Shown: positions 1 to 7,515 of the stretch, in pieces
Position numbering within the stretch: the first letter of the stretch is position 1
Layout: each line of letters begins with the position of its first letter
IMG/VR virus record: IMGVR_UViG_3300021479_000043
Span: 1 to 39,962 of that record
Strand: one strand, 5' to 3'
Length of the DNA stretch: 39,962 nt
Source of the DNA: a virus
Made by a program: the position numbers and the translations under genes
The notes under the pieces: model-generated
Database searches by the model: none
What the model was told of the DNA's origin: nothing
The model's input: only the letters and a program-made list of their open reading frames with translations

Positions 1-90
1 CTCATCTTTAATATGTACGCCTTTAGGGAATACAGAATCTTTAGACTTGGAGCCCGCCCAGAACGAATGATCCTCAACGTGCCTTGGCAT
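1..90 (-). CDS. Small virion-associated-type protein, N-terminal part (cut by window edge)
   Basis: An ATG at 90-88 follows the ribosome binding site GAGG, seven bases upstream, and opens a frame that runs off the left edge (30 residues, beginning MPRHVEDHSFWAG). It starts 8 bases after the portal stop codon and is in the same direction, so it is the next gene of the head operon. Function is unknown. The partial gene at the right edge (ending MYRQ) has the character of the missing C-terminal part; in circular form the two would make a protein of about 72 residues. See the finding on circularity. Confidence 0.6.
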   Translation of the reverse strand, partial: MPRHVEDHSFWAGSKSKDSVFPKGVHIKDE

Positions 91-97
91 ATATACC

Positions 98-2218
98 TCA
101 CATATTTTGTTGACCCATCATCTCTTCTTGAGGCTGCTGGGATTGCTGTTCTTGATTATTGTCATTATGCATATTTCCCATTATTTCTTGTAAAAACTTA
201 TTTGATTCAGCGGTATTTTTGGCATCGGCTTTTTCTCTATTTTCATTTTGCTCTTGTCCTGCTTCAATAGATTCCAGTTTATTTTCCTGTAGCATTGTCT
301 CCACTTCGCCGAAACGCTGAATCACATCCATCATCTTCTCAAGAGCTTCCATCTTAGCTTTAGCGGCCATTGCTCTATTGTGTGTGATCTCGGACAATCT
401 CTCTTCAAATAAACCTATGTCAGCTTCGGCTCTGCCATGTCTCTCTCTGGCTGTAGCGATATTAGCAACCGCTTTACTATACAGCTCTTTAAGTTTTGCC
501 TGCTCGACGACATGCTGTAATTGTTGTTGGTCGTGTTGTACTTGCTGCGCTTGCTGTTCTTGCTGCTCCAGGAATGGTATGATCTCACCTTTACCGCTGA
601 TATTGAGTTTGGGCACTATCATCGAGGGCGGGAATACTTCACGGCCAAATACCTGATTAATATCGAGCATATTTTGAGCTTGCAAGTTTTGCTGTGTGAC
701 TGTGAGATCACCTTCAGCAACTACAGTCTTATATTTAGCGAATATCCTACTGTAGAACAACGGTGAAGGCTTCTCTCCTATAAGCATCTCAACTTTGTAT
801 TCATTCCATCCATTAAGAGCTATGCGTAATAATGCCTCTCCAACTAGTTTAAGACAATAATCCCATTGATCGAAGTATTTTTGGAATGGCAAAAGGTTAG
901 CGGCCTGTTTGATAAGAAGTGTAAGACTACTCATCTGCTTCTCATTCTGTCCAGACCAGTTTTCAAGATCAATTCCAGAGGTTTTAAAGACTAAATCTGC
1001 CATTTGTTGCGCTAATGCAAGGTCACTCTCTGGTACTGCTGAAGGAATAATCTTCTCAACGTCAGTCATTTCATATCCTTCATTGACTATGACATCCCAT
1101 CCTTGTCCAGCTTTTTTAAGATTGTCCTCATTAGCAACCGCGCCAGATTTACGCTTCCAACCAGCATTAATAGTAGCAGCGGCGATATCATTGTTATTTA
1201 TTACCTTATAGTTGAATAAGAATTGCGGTGAACGCATCGGGAATATGAGTGAACGCGATCTAAGCTCCTGCTGATTAATGTGAGGGTCATAATTCCAGAA
1301 ATTCGGGATAAAAGGGCATTCTGGACCCTCCCAATAGGGATTATTCCCTTGGAACATCAGTTGATCATTAAGTACCACTGCCACTTTCCAGCATGGTGAC
1401 TCAACAGTTACGGGTTGCATGTCGTCAATGTGATATAGGATCTGTTCCAATTGAGGATCGCCGCCCGCGAAGTCAAAGAATTGTTTCCTCTTCTTACTGT
1501 AAAGCCTTTTTCGCTTGCGTTTCCACTTGTACCATACGTAAGAAAGCACAAATAGATCATTCCGAGACATATAATGGTTTTCAGGGAGGAAGTAAAAGTT
1601 ACCATATCTTTGAGGAGCTCCTGACATAGGCGCGACAGCATTGACCTTATCAGCGAATCGCATCTCTGCTTCTAGCTTTGAGATATACTCTTGACACCAT
1701 ATAATTTGGCAATCGCTCATATCAGGCTGACGGAAGAATGGGTCAACCATAAAACTGTTATATTCCCAAATCTTAAGCTTTAATTGCCCTTGCGCAGGAT
1801 CATCGCCAGTAAAATCAAGATAAGGCTGTAACAAATTAAGACCGGCCACAGCAGCCAGCTCACAGGATTTAGAAAAAGATTCATGTAACCCCTCTAATTG
1901 CGCGGACTCTGTTATTAGCTTGGTATATTGATCTGTAGTCTGAGGATCTGATCCCTGCGATGGCTGATACATCCACCCTTTACGATGCTGCCTTTGATAC
2001 CCTGTCACCATATTAACAGGCTGCTGAACTAGATTGAAATAATAGGATTGTGCAGTTATTCCAGGGGAAAAAGAAAAGTTTTGATTAATGCAAGATTGAT
2101 TACCGGCATAGAAAAGCGTGTCGATATTTGCCTGGTTCCATCGACATTGCTCCATAGGCATCATCTTAGAAGATAGATTATCAAGCCATTGACGCACGTT
2201 TCCCTGATTGGGTTCCAT
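98..2218 (-). CDS. Portal protein, P22-like
   Basis: 706 residues. The portal is the dodecameric ring at the capsid vertex through which DNA is packaged and ejected and to which the tail is assembled. Size, position after the terminase genes, and the sequence pattern fit the P22 gp1-like portal family: an N-terminal region followed by a motif FDQWDYCLKLVGEALLRI in the core, and a long Gln/Glu/Ala-rich coiled-coil C-terminus (about residues 560-706) like the P22 barrel. No frameshift is seen. Identification is from overall pattern recognition, not an alignment. Confidence 0.8.
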   Translation of the reverse strand: MEPNQGNVRQWLDNLSSKMMPMEQCRWNQANIDTLFYAGNQSCINQNFSFSPGITAQSYYFNLVQQPVNMVTGYQRQHRKGWMYQPSQGSDPQTTDQYTKLITESAQLEGLHESFSKSCELAAVAGLNLLQPYLDFTGDDPAQGQLKLKIWEYNSFMVDPFFRQPDMSDCQIIWCQEYISKLEAEMRFADKVNAVAPMSGAPQRYGNFYFLPENHYMSRNDLFVLSYVWYKWKRKRKRLYSKKRKQFFDFAGGDPQLEQILYHIDDMQPVTVESPCWKVAVVLNDQLMFQGNNPYWEGPECPFIPNFWNYDPHINQQELRSRSLIFPMRSPQFLFNYKVINNNDIAAATINAGWKRKSGAVANEDNLKKAGQGWDVIVNEGYEMTDVEKIIPSAVPESDLALAQQMADLVFKTSGIDLENWSGQNEKQMSSLTLLIKQAANLLPFQKYFDQWDYCLKLVGEALLRIALNGWNEYKVEMLIGEKPSPLFYSRIFAKYKTVVAEGDLTVTQQNLQAQNMLDINQVFGREVFPPSMIVPKLNISGKGEIIPFLEQQEQQAQQVQHDQQQLQHVVEQAKLKELYSKAVANIATARERHGRAEADIGLFEERLSEITHNRAMAAKAKMEALEKMMDVIQRFGEVETMLQENKLESIEAGQEQNENREKADAKNTAESNKFLQEIMGNMHNDNNQEQQSQQPQEEMMGQQNM

Positions 2219-2266
2219 GCTGTCGTTCCAGGGCGGAAGGTAGAGAGAAATAGAAACCTCTCTTGC

Positions 2267-2470
2267 TTACTTCGCTTTGTGATGTGGCGAGTGAGCTACT
2301 TTTGCTTTTATAGCTGTCTTAGCACCTGCATGGTGTGCTTTGTGATGCTCGTGGTGCTTTTCCTCTTTCTTGTGATGTTCTTTATGGTGAGCATGATGCT
2401 TTTCTTCTTTATGATGATGCTCTTTATGATGTGCAGAGTGCTTTTCTTCGTGGTGTGCCTTAGACTTCAT
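2267..2470 (-). CDS. Extremely His/Lys/Glu-rich small protein
   Basis: 67 residues, about one third histidine, arranged as repeating HHKEHH, KEEKHH and HHAHHK units, ending in a short Ala/Lys tail (AIKAKVAHSPHHKAK). The start follows AGGTGA, seven bases before ATG. It lies between the portal gene and the sigma-like gene in the same direction. No family is recognised. The composition would suit metal binding or polyanion (DNA or RNA) binding; this is inference. The repeat structure is also visible in the DNA as alternating GTGGTG/CTTTATG-type units, so slippage-driven expansion is possible. Confidence 0.65.
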   Translation of the reverse strand: MKSKAHHEEKHSAHHKEHHHKEEKHHAHHKEHHKKEEKHHEHHKAHHAGAKTAIKAKVAHSPHHKAK

Positions 2471-2480
2471 CTCGTCACCT

Positions 2481-2511
2481 GTTAGATGGTTAAATAAAAA
2501 TTTAATCTAAC
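2481..2511 (-). other. Stem-loop in the leader of the His/Lys-rich gene
   Basis: Perfect 7-bp arms GTTAGAT (2481-2487) and ATCTAAC (2505-2511) enclose an AT-rich loop. On the minus strand the stem ends directly before the AGGTGA ribosome binding site of the 2470 gene. No T-tract follows, so it is not a canonical terminator; it could affect translation or mRNA stability. Confidence 0.4.
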
Positions 2512-2525
2512 ATTTTGCGACTACG

Positions 2526-2544
2526 ATGTAAAGCGGCTTTACAT
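2526..2544. repeat. 19-bp palindrome, copy 1
   Basis: ATGTAAAGCGGCTTTACAT: 9-bp arms around a single central base, perfectly symmetrical. It lies between the stop codon of the sigma-like gene (2546) and the leader of the His/Lys-rich gene. The same palindrome recurs at 4775-4793 (central base inverted) and, with one outer pair changed, at 36130-36146. There is no T-tract beside it. Confidence 0.8.
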
Positions 2545-2545
2545 A

Positions 2546-3232
2546 TCAATTTTCTTCTCCGATTATATCCCTCTTCAATTCTTTGTGCGTTATCTTATCA
2601 ACGAAAGGTTTTCTAACAGGATCGCGACATTTGCGCAAAGCTTTGCATTCAATCTGTCTAATCCGTTCTCTAGTGATTTTTAATTGTTTGCCTGTCTGTT
2701 CTAAAGTTTTTTTCTTTTCTCCGAACAGACCATAACGCAAAATAAGAACTTCGCCCTGCCTTTTTGTTAGTTGCTGTAGAAGATCTCTTAAGCTCTTATT
2801 TGAGTCATCTATTTCCTCTTCTTCATCTAGTTTATCACAGTTCAAGCGCTTCTTAACCAACTCGTAGCCATCCACACTAAACTCAAGCTGAACATTCTTC
2901 TTAATGCCTTCTCTTTTCATCGAAGCGATGTCTTTTTCAATAGAAGTTAGGCGTTTACCTATATACTTTATCTCGGCCACAGTTTTTATTGTGTCAAGAC
3001 TTTTAACGGCATTTATCAAAGGAAATAAAACCCCCCTTAATCCATCCACCAAGTTGTGTAAGTTGCTATCATCTAACTTCAATGGTCGGTTAATACGATC
3101 AAGAAGGTTGTTTAAAGATACATAGTGCCTATCTAGACTTTCCAGTATCCTTGCGTGTGTCTCTAGCTGCTTGTCTTTTATCTGTTCAGGTGGGTTTTCT
3201 GTCTCTTCCATCAATTCCGGGTCTTTTTTCAT
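2546..3232 (-). CDS. Sigma-70 region 4 protein (no region 2)
   Basis: 228 residues. Residues about 155-210 read as a textbook region 4 of an RpoD-type sigma factor: LTKRQGEVLILRYGLFG (4.1), TLEQTGKQLKITRERIRQIE (helix-turn-helix, 4.2) and KALRKCRDPVR. Region 4 binds the -35 element and the beta flap of RNA polymerase. Nothing resembling regions 2 or 3 (the -10-binding and core-binding parts) is present; residues 1-150 are helical and acidic with no family I recognise. It sits inside the packaging operon between TerL and portal and overlaps the upstream zinc-ribbon gene by 47 bases. It might compete with, or redirect, host sigma on RNA polymerase, or act as a late activator. The fold call is strong; the role is inference. 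Confidence 0.8.
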   Translation of the reverse strand: MKKDPELMEETENPPEQIKDKQLETHARILESLDRHYVSLNNLLDRINRPLKLDDSNLHNLVDGLRGVLFPLINAVKSLDTIKTVAEIKYIGKRLTSIEKDIASMKREGIKKNVQLEFSVDGYELVKKRLNCDKLDEEEEIDDSNKSLRDLLQQLTKRQGEVLILRYGLFGEKKKTLEQTGKQLKITRERIRQIECKALRKCRDPVRKPFVDKITHKELKRDIIGEEN

Positions 3233-3416
3233 CTTTTAACGCCTCTTCCCACTCTTTTAGTTTTATAGGATCTATATTCATGTCAAAAATTATTGGAGGA
3301 AATAAACAATCTCTACAAATATCTAGAGGTTCTATTTCACCCGTTGCCATCGTCTCTATTCCTATTCCATGAATAGCACCACACTTACGACAGGGAGGAT
3401 AAATAAGCTCTGTCAA
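3186..3416 (-). CDS. Small zinc-ribbon protein
   Basis: 76 residues with two cysteine pairs, CRKC near residue 9 and CRDC near residue 34, which is a plausible four-cysteine zinc site. The start codon overlaps the TerL stop by ATGA (3413-3416), and its 3' end overlaps the sigma-like gene, so translation of the three is likely coupled. Its role is unknown; the tight coupling to a sigma-region-4 protein makes a part in transcription or packaging possible. Confidence 0.7.
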   Translation of the reverse strand: MTELIYPPCRKCGAIHGIGIETMATGEIEPLDICRDCLFPPIIFDMNIDPIKLKEWEEALKDEKRPGIDGRDRKPT

Positions 3417-4714
3417 TAGTATCTCCTAGGTCCTATATCATATTTTGTTCGATTCCAGTCACTAGGGTTATGACCGTCTTTGTACGGCTTGTATTGCGCT
3501 ACTTTATGGGTCTGGAGGCTATACCTAAGGGCATCTACTGCGTGGTCCGCCTTCTTTACCGGTTCATCCTCTCCTTGTTTGCTTTTCTTTTCATCCCATA
3601 CATATCCTTCAATTTCTCGTATGAGATTGGTGCATCCTTCGCATACAAATAGATTACCTTTTGCCATTTCCGCGCACATGTTTTGAATTCCATTGTACAC
3701 GTCATTATCGGCTTCGACCACATGGATATTTCTTCTTTGTAATTCAATCTTCATGGAAAGGGCGCTAGGATCAATGTATGTACATTTGACAGCATATGGC
3801 TCTAAAAATGATTGTAGATCATCCGCGAATTCCGAATTAGTTTTTTGTCTGCCTGTTTTCTTGCTATCCCAATAATACTCTTTCTCTACCCAAAGGCATT
3901 TACCCATTTGTGAATGCATTCCAGTTGATATGCCAATTAGCAGACAAGCGAATGCATTGCTAACTCCGTAATCAATTGAAGCAATCCAGTATTCGGCAGC
4001 TCTTGGAGGTTTTTTAACTACGTGAATTTTTTTGTCGAAAAAATCAAAGATTGCTCCCTCAGCCAGGCACCATAATCCAAGGTAATTTCGTTTATAGAAC
4101 AGCCCAGACAAACTATTACGAATCCTCTGTTTGTAAGAATCGTCAAGGTAGGGATTGTCGTCGAGAGTGAAGTGTAACGAGTAATAGTTCGAGTCTTTAG
4201 CTTCTGCAAGGTCTATCCATTGTTTGAGTTTGTGTGAAGGATATGAGGGATTCATGCTTGCGAAACCCATCGACCAAGGGTTACTTAATCGAGTATCAAT
4301 CATATCAATGATACTCTCAGGATACAGTGTCATCTCGTCGCAATAAACAAGCGACATTGTTTTGCCTTGAAACTGCCCGATTGCACCTTCGTCTTTCGCC
4401 CCAAGAGTCTGTATAGTTTTATCACGAAACTTAAGCTGTCTCTTACCGGCATACCACGTGCAGAATGGCCTAAATATTGATAGCTGCTCGCTCTCTAGTA
4501 AGAGCCTAATTGCATTCTGATAAATCGTTTCGCTTGAATGTCCCACCATGAATATTTGTGAATCGGGGCAATCATTACACGCTTGCATAAAGCGGAAAAG
4601 AGTACCGACAGTCTTACCAGATCGTACAGATCCATGCGCAAGGTTCCAATGAGCGACACTGTGATTGATAAATTCTATTTGCTTTGGTGATAAGGGGTCT
4701 GGCATAGTGTACAT
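3413..4714 (-). CDS. terL: Terminase large subunit
   Basis: 433 residues. It is the packaging motor: an N-terminal ATPase with Walker A GSVRSGKT (28-35), Walker B SLVYCDE (121-127) and coupling motif SMNP (153-156), then an RNase H-like nuclease with acidic residues D248 (IASIDYG), D315 (YIDPSAL) and D390/D394 (DHAVDALRY). Length is usual for the family. The likely start is MYTM at 4714; MPDP three codons in is an alternative. It lies downstream of the predicted small subunit but is separated from it by a short plus-strand gene, so it may have its own promoter. Confidence 0.95.
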   Translation of the reverse strand: MYTMPDPLSPKQIEFINHSVAHWNLAHGSVRSGKTVGTLFRFMQACNDCPDSQIFMVGHSSETIYQNAIRLLLESEQLSIFRPFCTWYAGKRQLKFRDKTIQTLGAKDEGAIGQFQGKTMSLVYCDEMTLYPESIIDMIDTRLSNPWSMGFASMNPSYPSHKLKQWIDLAEAKDSNYYSLHFTLDDNPYLDDSYKQRIRNSLSGLFYKRNYLGLWCLAEGAIFDFFDKKIHVVKKPPRAAEYWIASIDYGVSNAFACLLIGISTGMHSQMGKCLWVEKEYYWDSKKTGRQKTNSEFADDLQSFLEPYAVKCTYIDPSALSMKIELQRRNIHVVEADNDVYNGIQNMCAEMAKGNLFVCEGCTNLIREIEGYVWDEKKSKQGEDEPVKKADHAVDALRYSLQTHKVAQYKPYKDGHNPSDWNRTKYDIGPRRYY

Positions 4715-4734
4715 ACAATACTACAAGGAATGAT

Positions 4735-4953
4735 ATGCAGCAAGTGGACGAGGAAGGAAACTCAATAATCCCCGATGTAAAGCCGCTTTACATGGCTGAT
4801 GCGAAACCTACAAGGGATGAAATGGTTGACATGCTAGACATGATGATTAAAAAGATTGAAGAGATACCTCATAATGCTATGACGACACCTATAACACACT
4901 TTGACTATTATTCCTTGCTTTGCTTGCTTTCATCGCTTTTTAAAGCTTCTTGA
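4735..4953 (+). CDS. Small conserved-looking phage protein on the opposite strand between terS and terL
   Basis: 72 residues, start preceded by AAGGA six bases upstream. The C-terminal half (DEMVDMLDMMIKKIEEIP, then THFDYYSLLCLLSSLF) is a regular amphipathic helix pattern. It is divergent from terL, with 20 bases between the starts, and its 3' end overlaps that of terS by 46 bases tail to tail. The 19-bp palindrome at 4775-4793 lies within it and encodes DVKPLYM. Function is unknown. It is odd to find it inverted within the packaging genes. Confidence 0.6.
   Translation: MQQVDEEGNSIIPDVKPLYMADAKPTRDEMVDMLDMMIKKIEEIPHNAMTTPITHFDYYSLLCLLSSLFKAS
4775..4793. repeat. 19-bp palindrome, copy 2, inside a coding region
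   Basis: ATGTAAAGCCGCTTTACAT, identical to copy 1 apart from orientation of the central base. It lies 60 bases upstream of the terL start on the other strand, which would suit an operator or an RNA stem in a terS-terL transcript. Confidence 0.8.
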
Positions 4954-5384
4954 GTGCTTTTCATTACGGTGAGAAGCTCATCAATCTTTTGATTTTGTTC
5001 TGATGTTCCCTGTGTTTCTTCTGCTTTTTTCATATCATGGTCAAATTTGCGCTCTTCACGCTGATAATTTCGCACGTCAAGATCATAATTTCCTAAGGTC
5101 TGAGTGTAAATAGATTTTTCTAGTTTAAGTTTACCATTTTCTTCTTTACTGTTATAGTTAAGAGTTGCTTTTAATCTATTATTACCGATATATTCTTTAC
5201 CAATGTTGTACGCCTCACGGAAAAATTTATCTTCTGCAGCCCAATTAACCATCATACCAGAATGAATACCAACAGTTACAGCAAATTGAGGAACAGTTAA
5301 AGCATCTGGATTGTTTTTTGCCCATTCAATGAAGTCGTTAACGATCTTCATTCTATCATGTTCTTTTTGGCGTCCTGACACCAT
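4908..5384 (-). CDS. terS: Predicted terminase small subunit
   Basis: 158 residues. The N-terminal part (residues about 10-75) has a helix-turn-helix-like pattern, with TVPQFAVTVGIHSGMMVNWA resembling the DNA-recognition domain of small terminases; the middle and C-terminus are charged and predicted coiled coil, ending in a disordered KSDESKQSKE tail. It is directly upstream of terL in the same direction, the usual order. Small terminases diverge quickly, so the call rests on position, size and domain pattern. Confidence 0.7.
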   Translation of the reverse strand: MVSGRQKEHDRMKIVNDFIEWAKNNPDALTVPQFAVTVGIHSGMMVNWAAEDKFFREAYNIGKEYIGNNRLKATLNYNSKEENGKLKLEKSIYTQTLGNYDLDVRNYQREERKFDHDMKKAEETQGTSEQNQKIDELLTVMKSTQEALKSDESKQSKE

Positions 5385-5444
5385 AGTAAACTCACTTAAG
5401 TTAACCGTACTTTACTTATGGAAACGATTTAAGACAAGCACGAT

Positions 5445-5552
5445 CTAAAATCCGCTTTTATCAGTAGAAATACGCCCGAGGAAGAAGCCAAGGAAGAATA
5501 CCATTGCACAGAAGACGAAAAATCCAGGGATAAGCATATCTGACAGCGTCAT
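5445..5552 (-). CDS. Tiny single-span membrane protein
   Basis: 35 residues (MTLSDMLIPGFFVFCAMVFF...). A single hydrophobic segment covers residues 6-26, followed by a short polar tail GRISTDKSGF. The start overlaps the end of the upstream gene with only one base between TGA and ATG, which supports translation. With the lipoprotein at 5935 it is a candidate lysis-cassette component (holin-like); that is inference only. Confidence 0.5.
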   Translation of the reverse strand: MTLSDMLIPGFFVFCAMVFFLGFFLGRISTDKSGF

Positions 5553-5553
5553 A

Positions 5554-5733
5554 TCAATACTCGTGAGCTTTTTTAGTTCTTTGCTTTAAATCTTTCGCGG
5601 CAGATTTAGCTTCTTTCTTTTCGATTAGCTCGTGTTTCTTCTTTGCGCCGTGAGCGTATTTCGCTTCGTGTGAATAGTGTTTGGCGTCTTTTTCGAGTGC
5701 TTTCGAGGCTTTTTCCATTATCTTTTTATGCAT
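5554..5733 (-). CDS. Lys/Ala-rich basic small protein
   Basis: 59 residues, rich in Lys, Ala, His and Glu (KKHELIEKKEAKSAAKDLKQ). The start codon overlaps the stop of the upstream gene at 5733. The composition resembles the His/Lys-rich protein at 2267, without its regular repeats. A nucleic-acid-binding role is possible; no family is recognised. Confidence 0.55.
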   Translation of the reverse strand: MHKKIMEKASKALEKDAKHYSHEAKYAHGAKKKHELIEKKEAKSAAKDLKQRTKKAHEY

Positions 5734-5951
5734 TATTTTTTTCCTTTACGAGATTCGCTGTAGCCTATAGCTAGAGCCTGTTTTTTATCAGTTACTCGAT
5801 GACCGGAACCGCTGTTAAGTGTACCACGAGAGAACTCCTTCATAACGACTGGAATTTTTTCTTTTGCAGGAAGAGCCTTTCGTTTCTTAGCGCCTTCTCC
5901 GAGCTTATCAGGATGGTGCATGGCTTCTTTTTTTCTACTTTCCTTGCTCAT
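5733..5951 (-). CDS. DUF6496-like small basic protein
   Basis: 72 residues. The C-terminal half, VMKEFSRGTLNSGSG followed by VTDKKQALAIGYSES, matches the pattern of the short DUF6496 proteins common in tailed phages and some bacteria (VMxEFKxGxLxSGSG, KQAIAIxLSEA). Function of that family is unknown. It overlaps the lipoprotein gene upstream by 17 bases. Confidence 0.65.
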   Translation of the reverse strand: MSKESRKKEAMHHPDKLGEGAKKRKALPAKEKIPVVMKEFSRGTLNSGSGHRVTDKKQALAIGYSESRKGKK

Positions 5952-6087
5952 GACTTTCCGGTAAGTGGGATTTTTCGACAGTCGGTTGTGAAGAAAATGC
6001 GTGAAATCCGACTTCGTGTTTAGCGTAGCAACCCATTAGCAATATCGCTAGAGGAAATAATAGCAGGAATAAGATATACTGTTTCAT
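5935..6087 (-). CDS. Small lipoprotein
   Basis: 50 residues starting MKQYILFLLLFPLAILLMGC: a basic start, a hydrophobic core and a lipobox LMGC with Cys at residue 20. After cleavage a mature lipoprotein of about 31 residues would remain, attached to the outer membrane. The length and anchor resemble an outer-membrane spanin, although it lacks the proline richness of Rz1. It is the first gene after a palindrome at 6130-6146 and overlaps the next gene. It implies a Gram-negative host. Confidence 0.6.
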   Translation of the reverse strand: MKQYILFLLLFPLAILLMGCYAKHEVGFHAFSSQPTVEKSHLPESHEQGK

Positions 6088-6129
6088 GAGATTTAACCCT
6101 TGTAAAATTAAAGTTTAAGTTAAATTTTT

Positions 6130-6146
6130 TTGAGTAAATTACTCAA
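6130..6146. promoter_or_regulatory. 17-bp palindrome upstream of the lipoprotein gene
   Basis: TTGAGTAAATTACTCAA is a perfect inverted repeat with one central base, 43 bases upstream of the 6087 start codon. On the minus strand it is followed by A residues rather than a T-tract, so it looks more like a protein-binding site than a terminator. Confidence 0.4.
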
Positions 6147-6152
6147 GGAAAA

Positions 6153-6440
6153 TCATGTGAGAGGAGGAAAAATTTCCATCCAATGGGTAGGATGGATAAT
6201 TTCACCAACCTTAATAGGGCTGGGGCTATGATGTGCAAATGTAGTGTGTTCAAGGACTATCCAATAATCTTCACCACTTTCATGACAGAAACAAGCGTAA
6301 TATAGATGAGAACCATCCCAGACGGGTTTTATGCTATTAGTGCTGGGTAATATATCATAGACTTTATGCCATAGGTTTTGGGGCGAAGCATAAAAATTGT
6401 GTTGTATTGAACTGATGGGATCATTCTGTAGTGGACTCAT
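6153..6440 (-). CDS. DUF551-like protein
   Basis: About 95 residues from MSPLQND at 6440; the frame is open further upstream to 6497 but that would overlap the RusA gene by 77 bases. LWHKVYDILP, VWDG and a terminal THWMEIFPPL follow the DUF551 pattern (W-x-x-x-x-x-x-P, then THWMPLP), small phage-encoded proteins of unknown function. Two more such proteins are in the early operon (11588 and 12120). Confidence 0.55.
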   Translation of the reverse strand: MSPLQNDPISSIQHNFYASPQNLWHKVYDILPSTNSIKPVWDGSHLYYACFCHESGEDYWIVLEHTTFAHHSPSPIKVGEIIHPTHWMEIFPPLT

Positions 6441-7149
6441 TTTTTTCAGACTCTTTTTTAAGATTTTCGTAATTTTCCATTTCTTGAGATAAGTCACCGA
6501 TCCTTTTTACTTTATTTAACTTTCCACAATACTTGTATGAAAAACAACTCAGAAAACAGGCGGTGGAGGCGAGCCATTCTGATTTAACATTTTCCAGATT
6601 TTTGAAATCAATTCCATGAACCAGCATTTGAAGCGTTTCAACATCTTCATAAAATTCCTGAACAGAGGTTGGATCAAAAATGTTAAGTACTGATCTGACT
6701 TTATCAGGTAAAGGAATTTTTTTGTTTTCCATGATGGTTATCTCGGTTCGGGGTTTAAGGGAAAAGGATTTTCTAGAGCTCAACTCAACAATTTGTTTGT
6801 CATCAGGGATAAGTGTTTTCGACAAAATATCTCCATAGAATTTCTCGCAGTTATCTAGGTCGGGCTTAAAAGTGTGATCATCGAAAAGCCAAGGGTTAAG
6901 CTTTTTTGTCGAGAGAATGGGAAAGAAAAAGTCCAAGTGTACGATGAAAGCGGATGCTTCATCAAAGGACAGGAATTCAGTAGAGAATTCAGATGAATCT
7001 TTTATTCCAGACTGAATCATTTGCGTGATTATCTGCTTGGTGAGTTCTTTCAGGTGTTGCTGAGGATCGTAGGGTTGCAGGTGTTTTCCTCGCCGTCGAA
7101 ACTTTGGGCGTGCTTTAGCTATGGGAATGCCTGGGATGACGAATTTCAT
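6421..7149 (-). CDS. rusA: RusA-family Holliday junction resolvase with C-terminal extension
   Basis: 242 residues. The first 140 follow RusA: GIPIAKARPKF (7-17) is the basic DNA-contact segment, KPDLDN carries D97 and D99, and PDDKQIVEL carries D117, the three metal-binding acids of the active site. RusA is about 120 residues, so residues 145-242 are an extra acidic/helical domain that I do not recognise. The enzyme would resolve branched replication intermediates before packaging. It overlaps the upstream gene by four bases (ATGA). Confidence 0.85.
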   Translation of the reverse strand: MKFVIPGIPIAKARPKFRRRGKHLQPYDPQQHLKELTKQIITQMIQSGIKDSSEFSTEFLSFDEASAFIVHLDFFFPILSTKKLNPWLFDDHTFKPDLDNCEKFYGDILSKTLIPDDKQIVELSSRKSFSLKPRTEITIMENKKIPLPDKVRSVLNIFDPTSVQEFYEDVETLQMLVHGIDFKNLENVKSEWLASTACFLSCFSYKYCGKLNKVKRIGDLSQEMENYENLKKESEKNESTTE

Positions 7150-7340
7150 AGCAATCTTTCTGCCACCCAGTCAATCAGTTGAGTGATGAGCTTATTGGCA
7201 GTGTCATCGAGTTCGAGATGTTGAGCAAGCGTCACAGCTTCTCCGTCTAGCCAGTAGCGAGGCCTGACGACGATTAGCCTAGACTTGGTGTGTATCTCTA
7301 TGTCGTTGAGTTCGACGTTAAGCTCGCGGGTGATTTTCAC
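7146..7340 (-). CDS. Hypothetical protein
   Basis: 64 residues, with an N-terminal beta-rich half (ELNDIEIHTKSRLIVVRPRYWLDG) and a helical second half. It overlaps RusA by ATGA and the zinc protein upstream by 23 bases, so it is translationally coupled in the replication operon. No family is recognised. Confidence 0.6.
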   Translation of the reverse strand: MKITRELNVELNDIEIHTKSRLIVVRPRYWLDGEAVTLAQHLELDDTANKLITQLIDWVAERLL

Positions 7341-7515
7341 GCTTTTTCTCCAGAGTTCTCTCGTTGAAAATAGGTCTATGAGGAGTTGGAATTACATTGA
7401 TCTGTTCAATTTTTTCTCCTAATATCTCAAAAAATACGCATGGATAGCATTTATTGCACCCTATGTCGATTTCTGCATCTGGTAAATTTTTCTTACAGCT
7501 TTGGCATTGCTTCAT
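7318..7515 (-). CDS. Small zinc-ribbon protein
   Basis: 65 residues. CQSC (residues 4-7) and CNKC (19-22), with C26 nearby, form a likely zinc site; the rest is polar. The start overlaps the replication-initiator stop by ATGA. Role unknown. Confidence 0.65.
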   Translation of the reverse strand: MKQCQSCKKNLPDAEIDIGCNKCYPCVFFEILGEKIEQINVIPTPHRPIFNERTLEKKRENHPRA

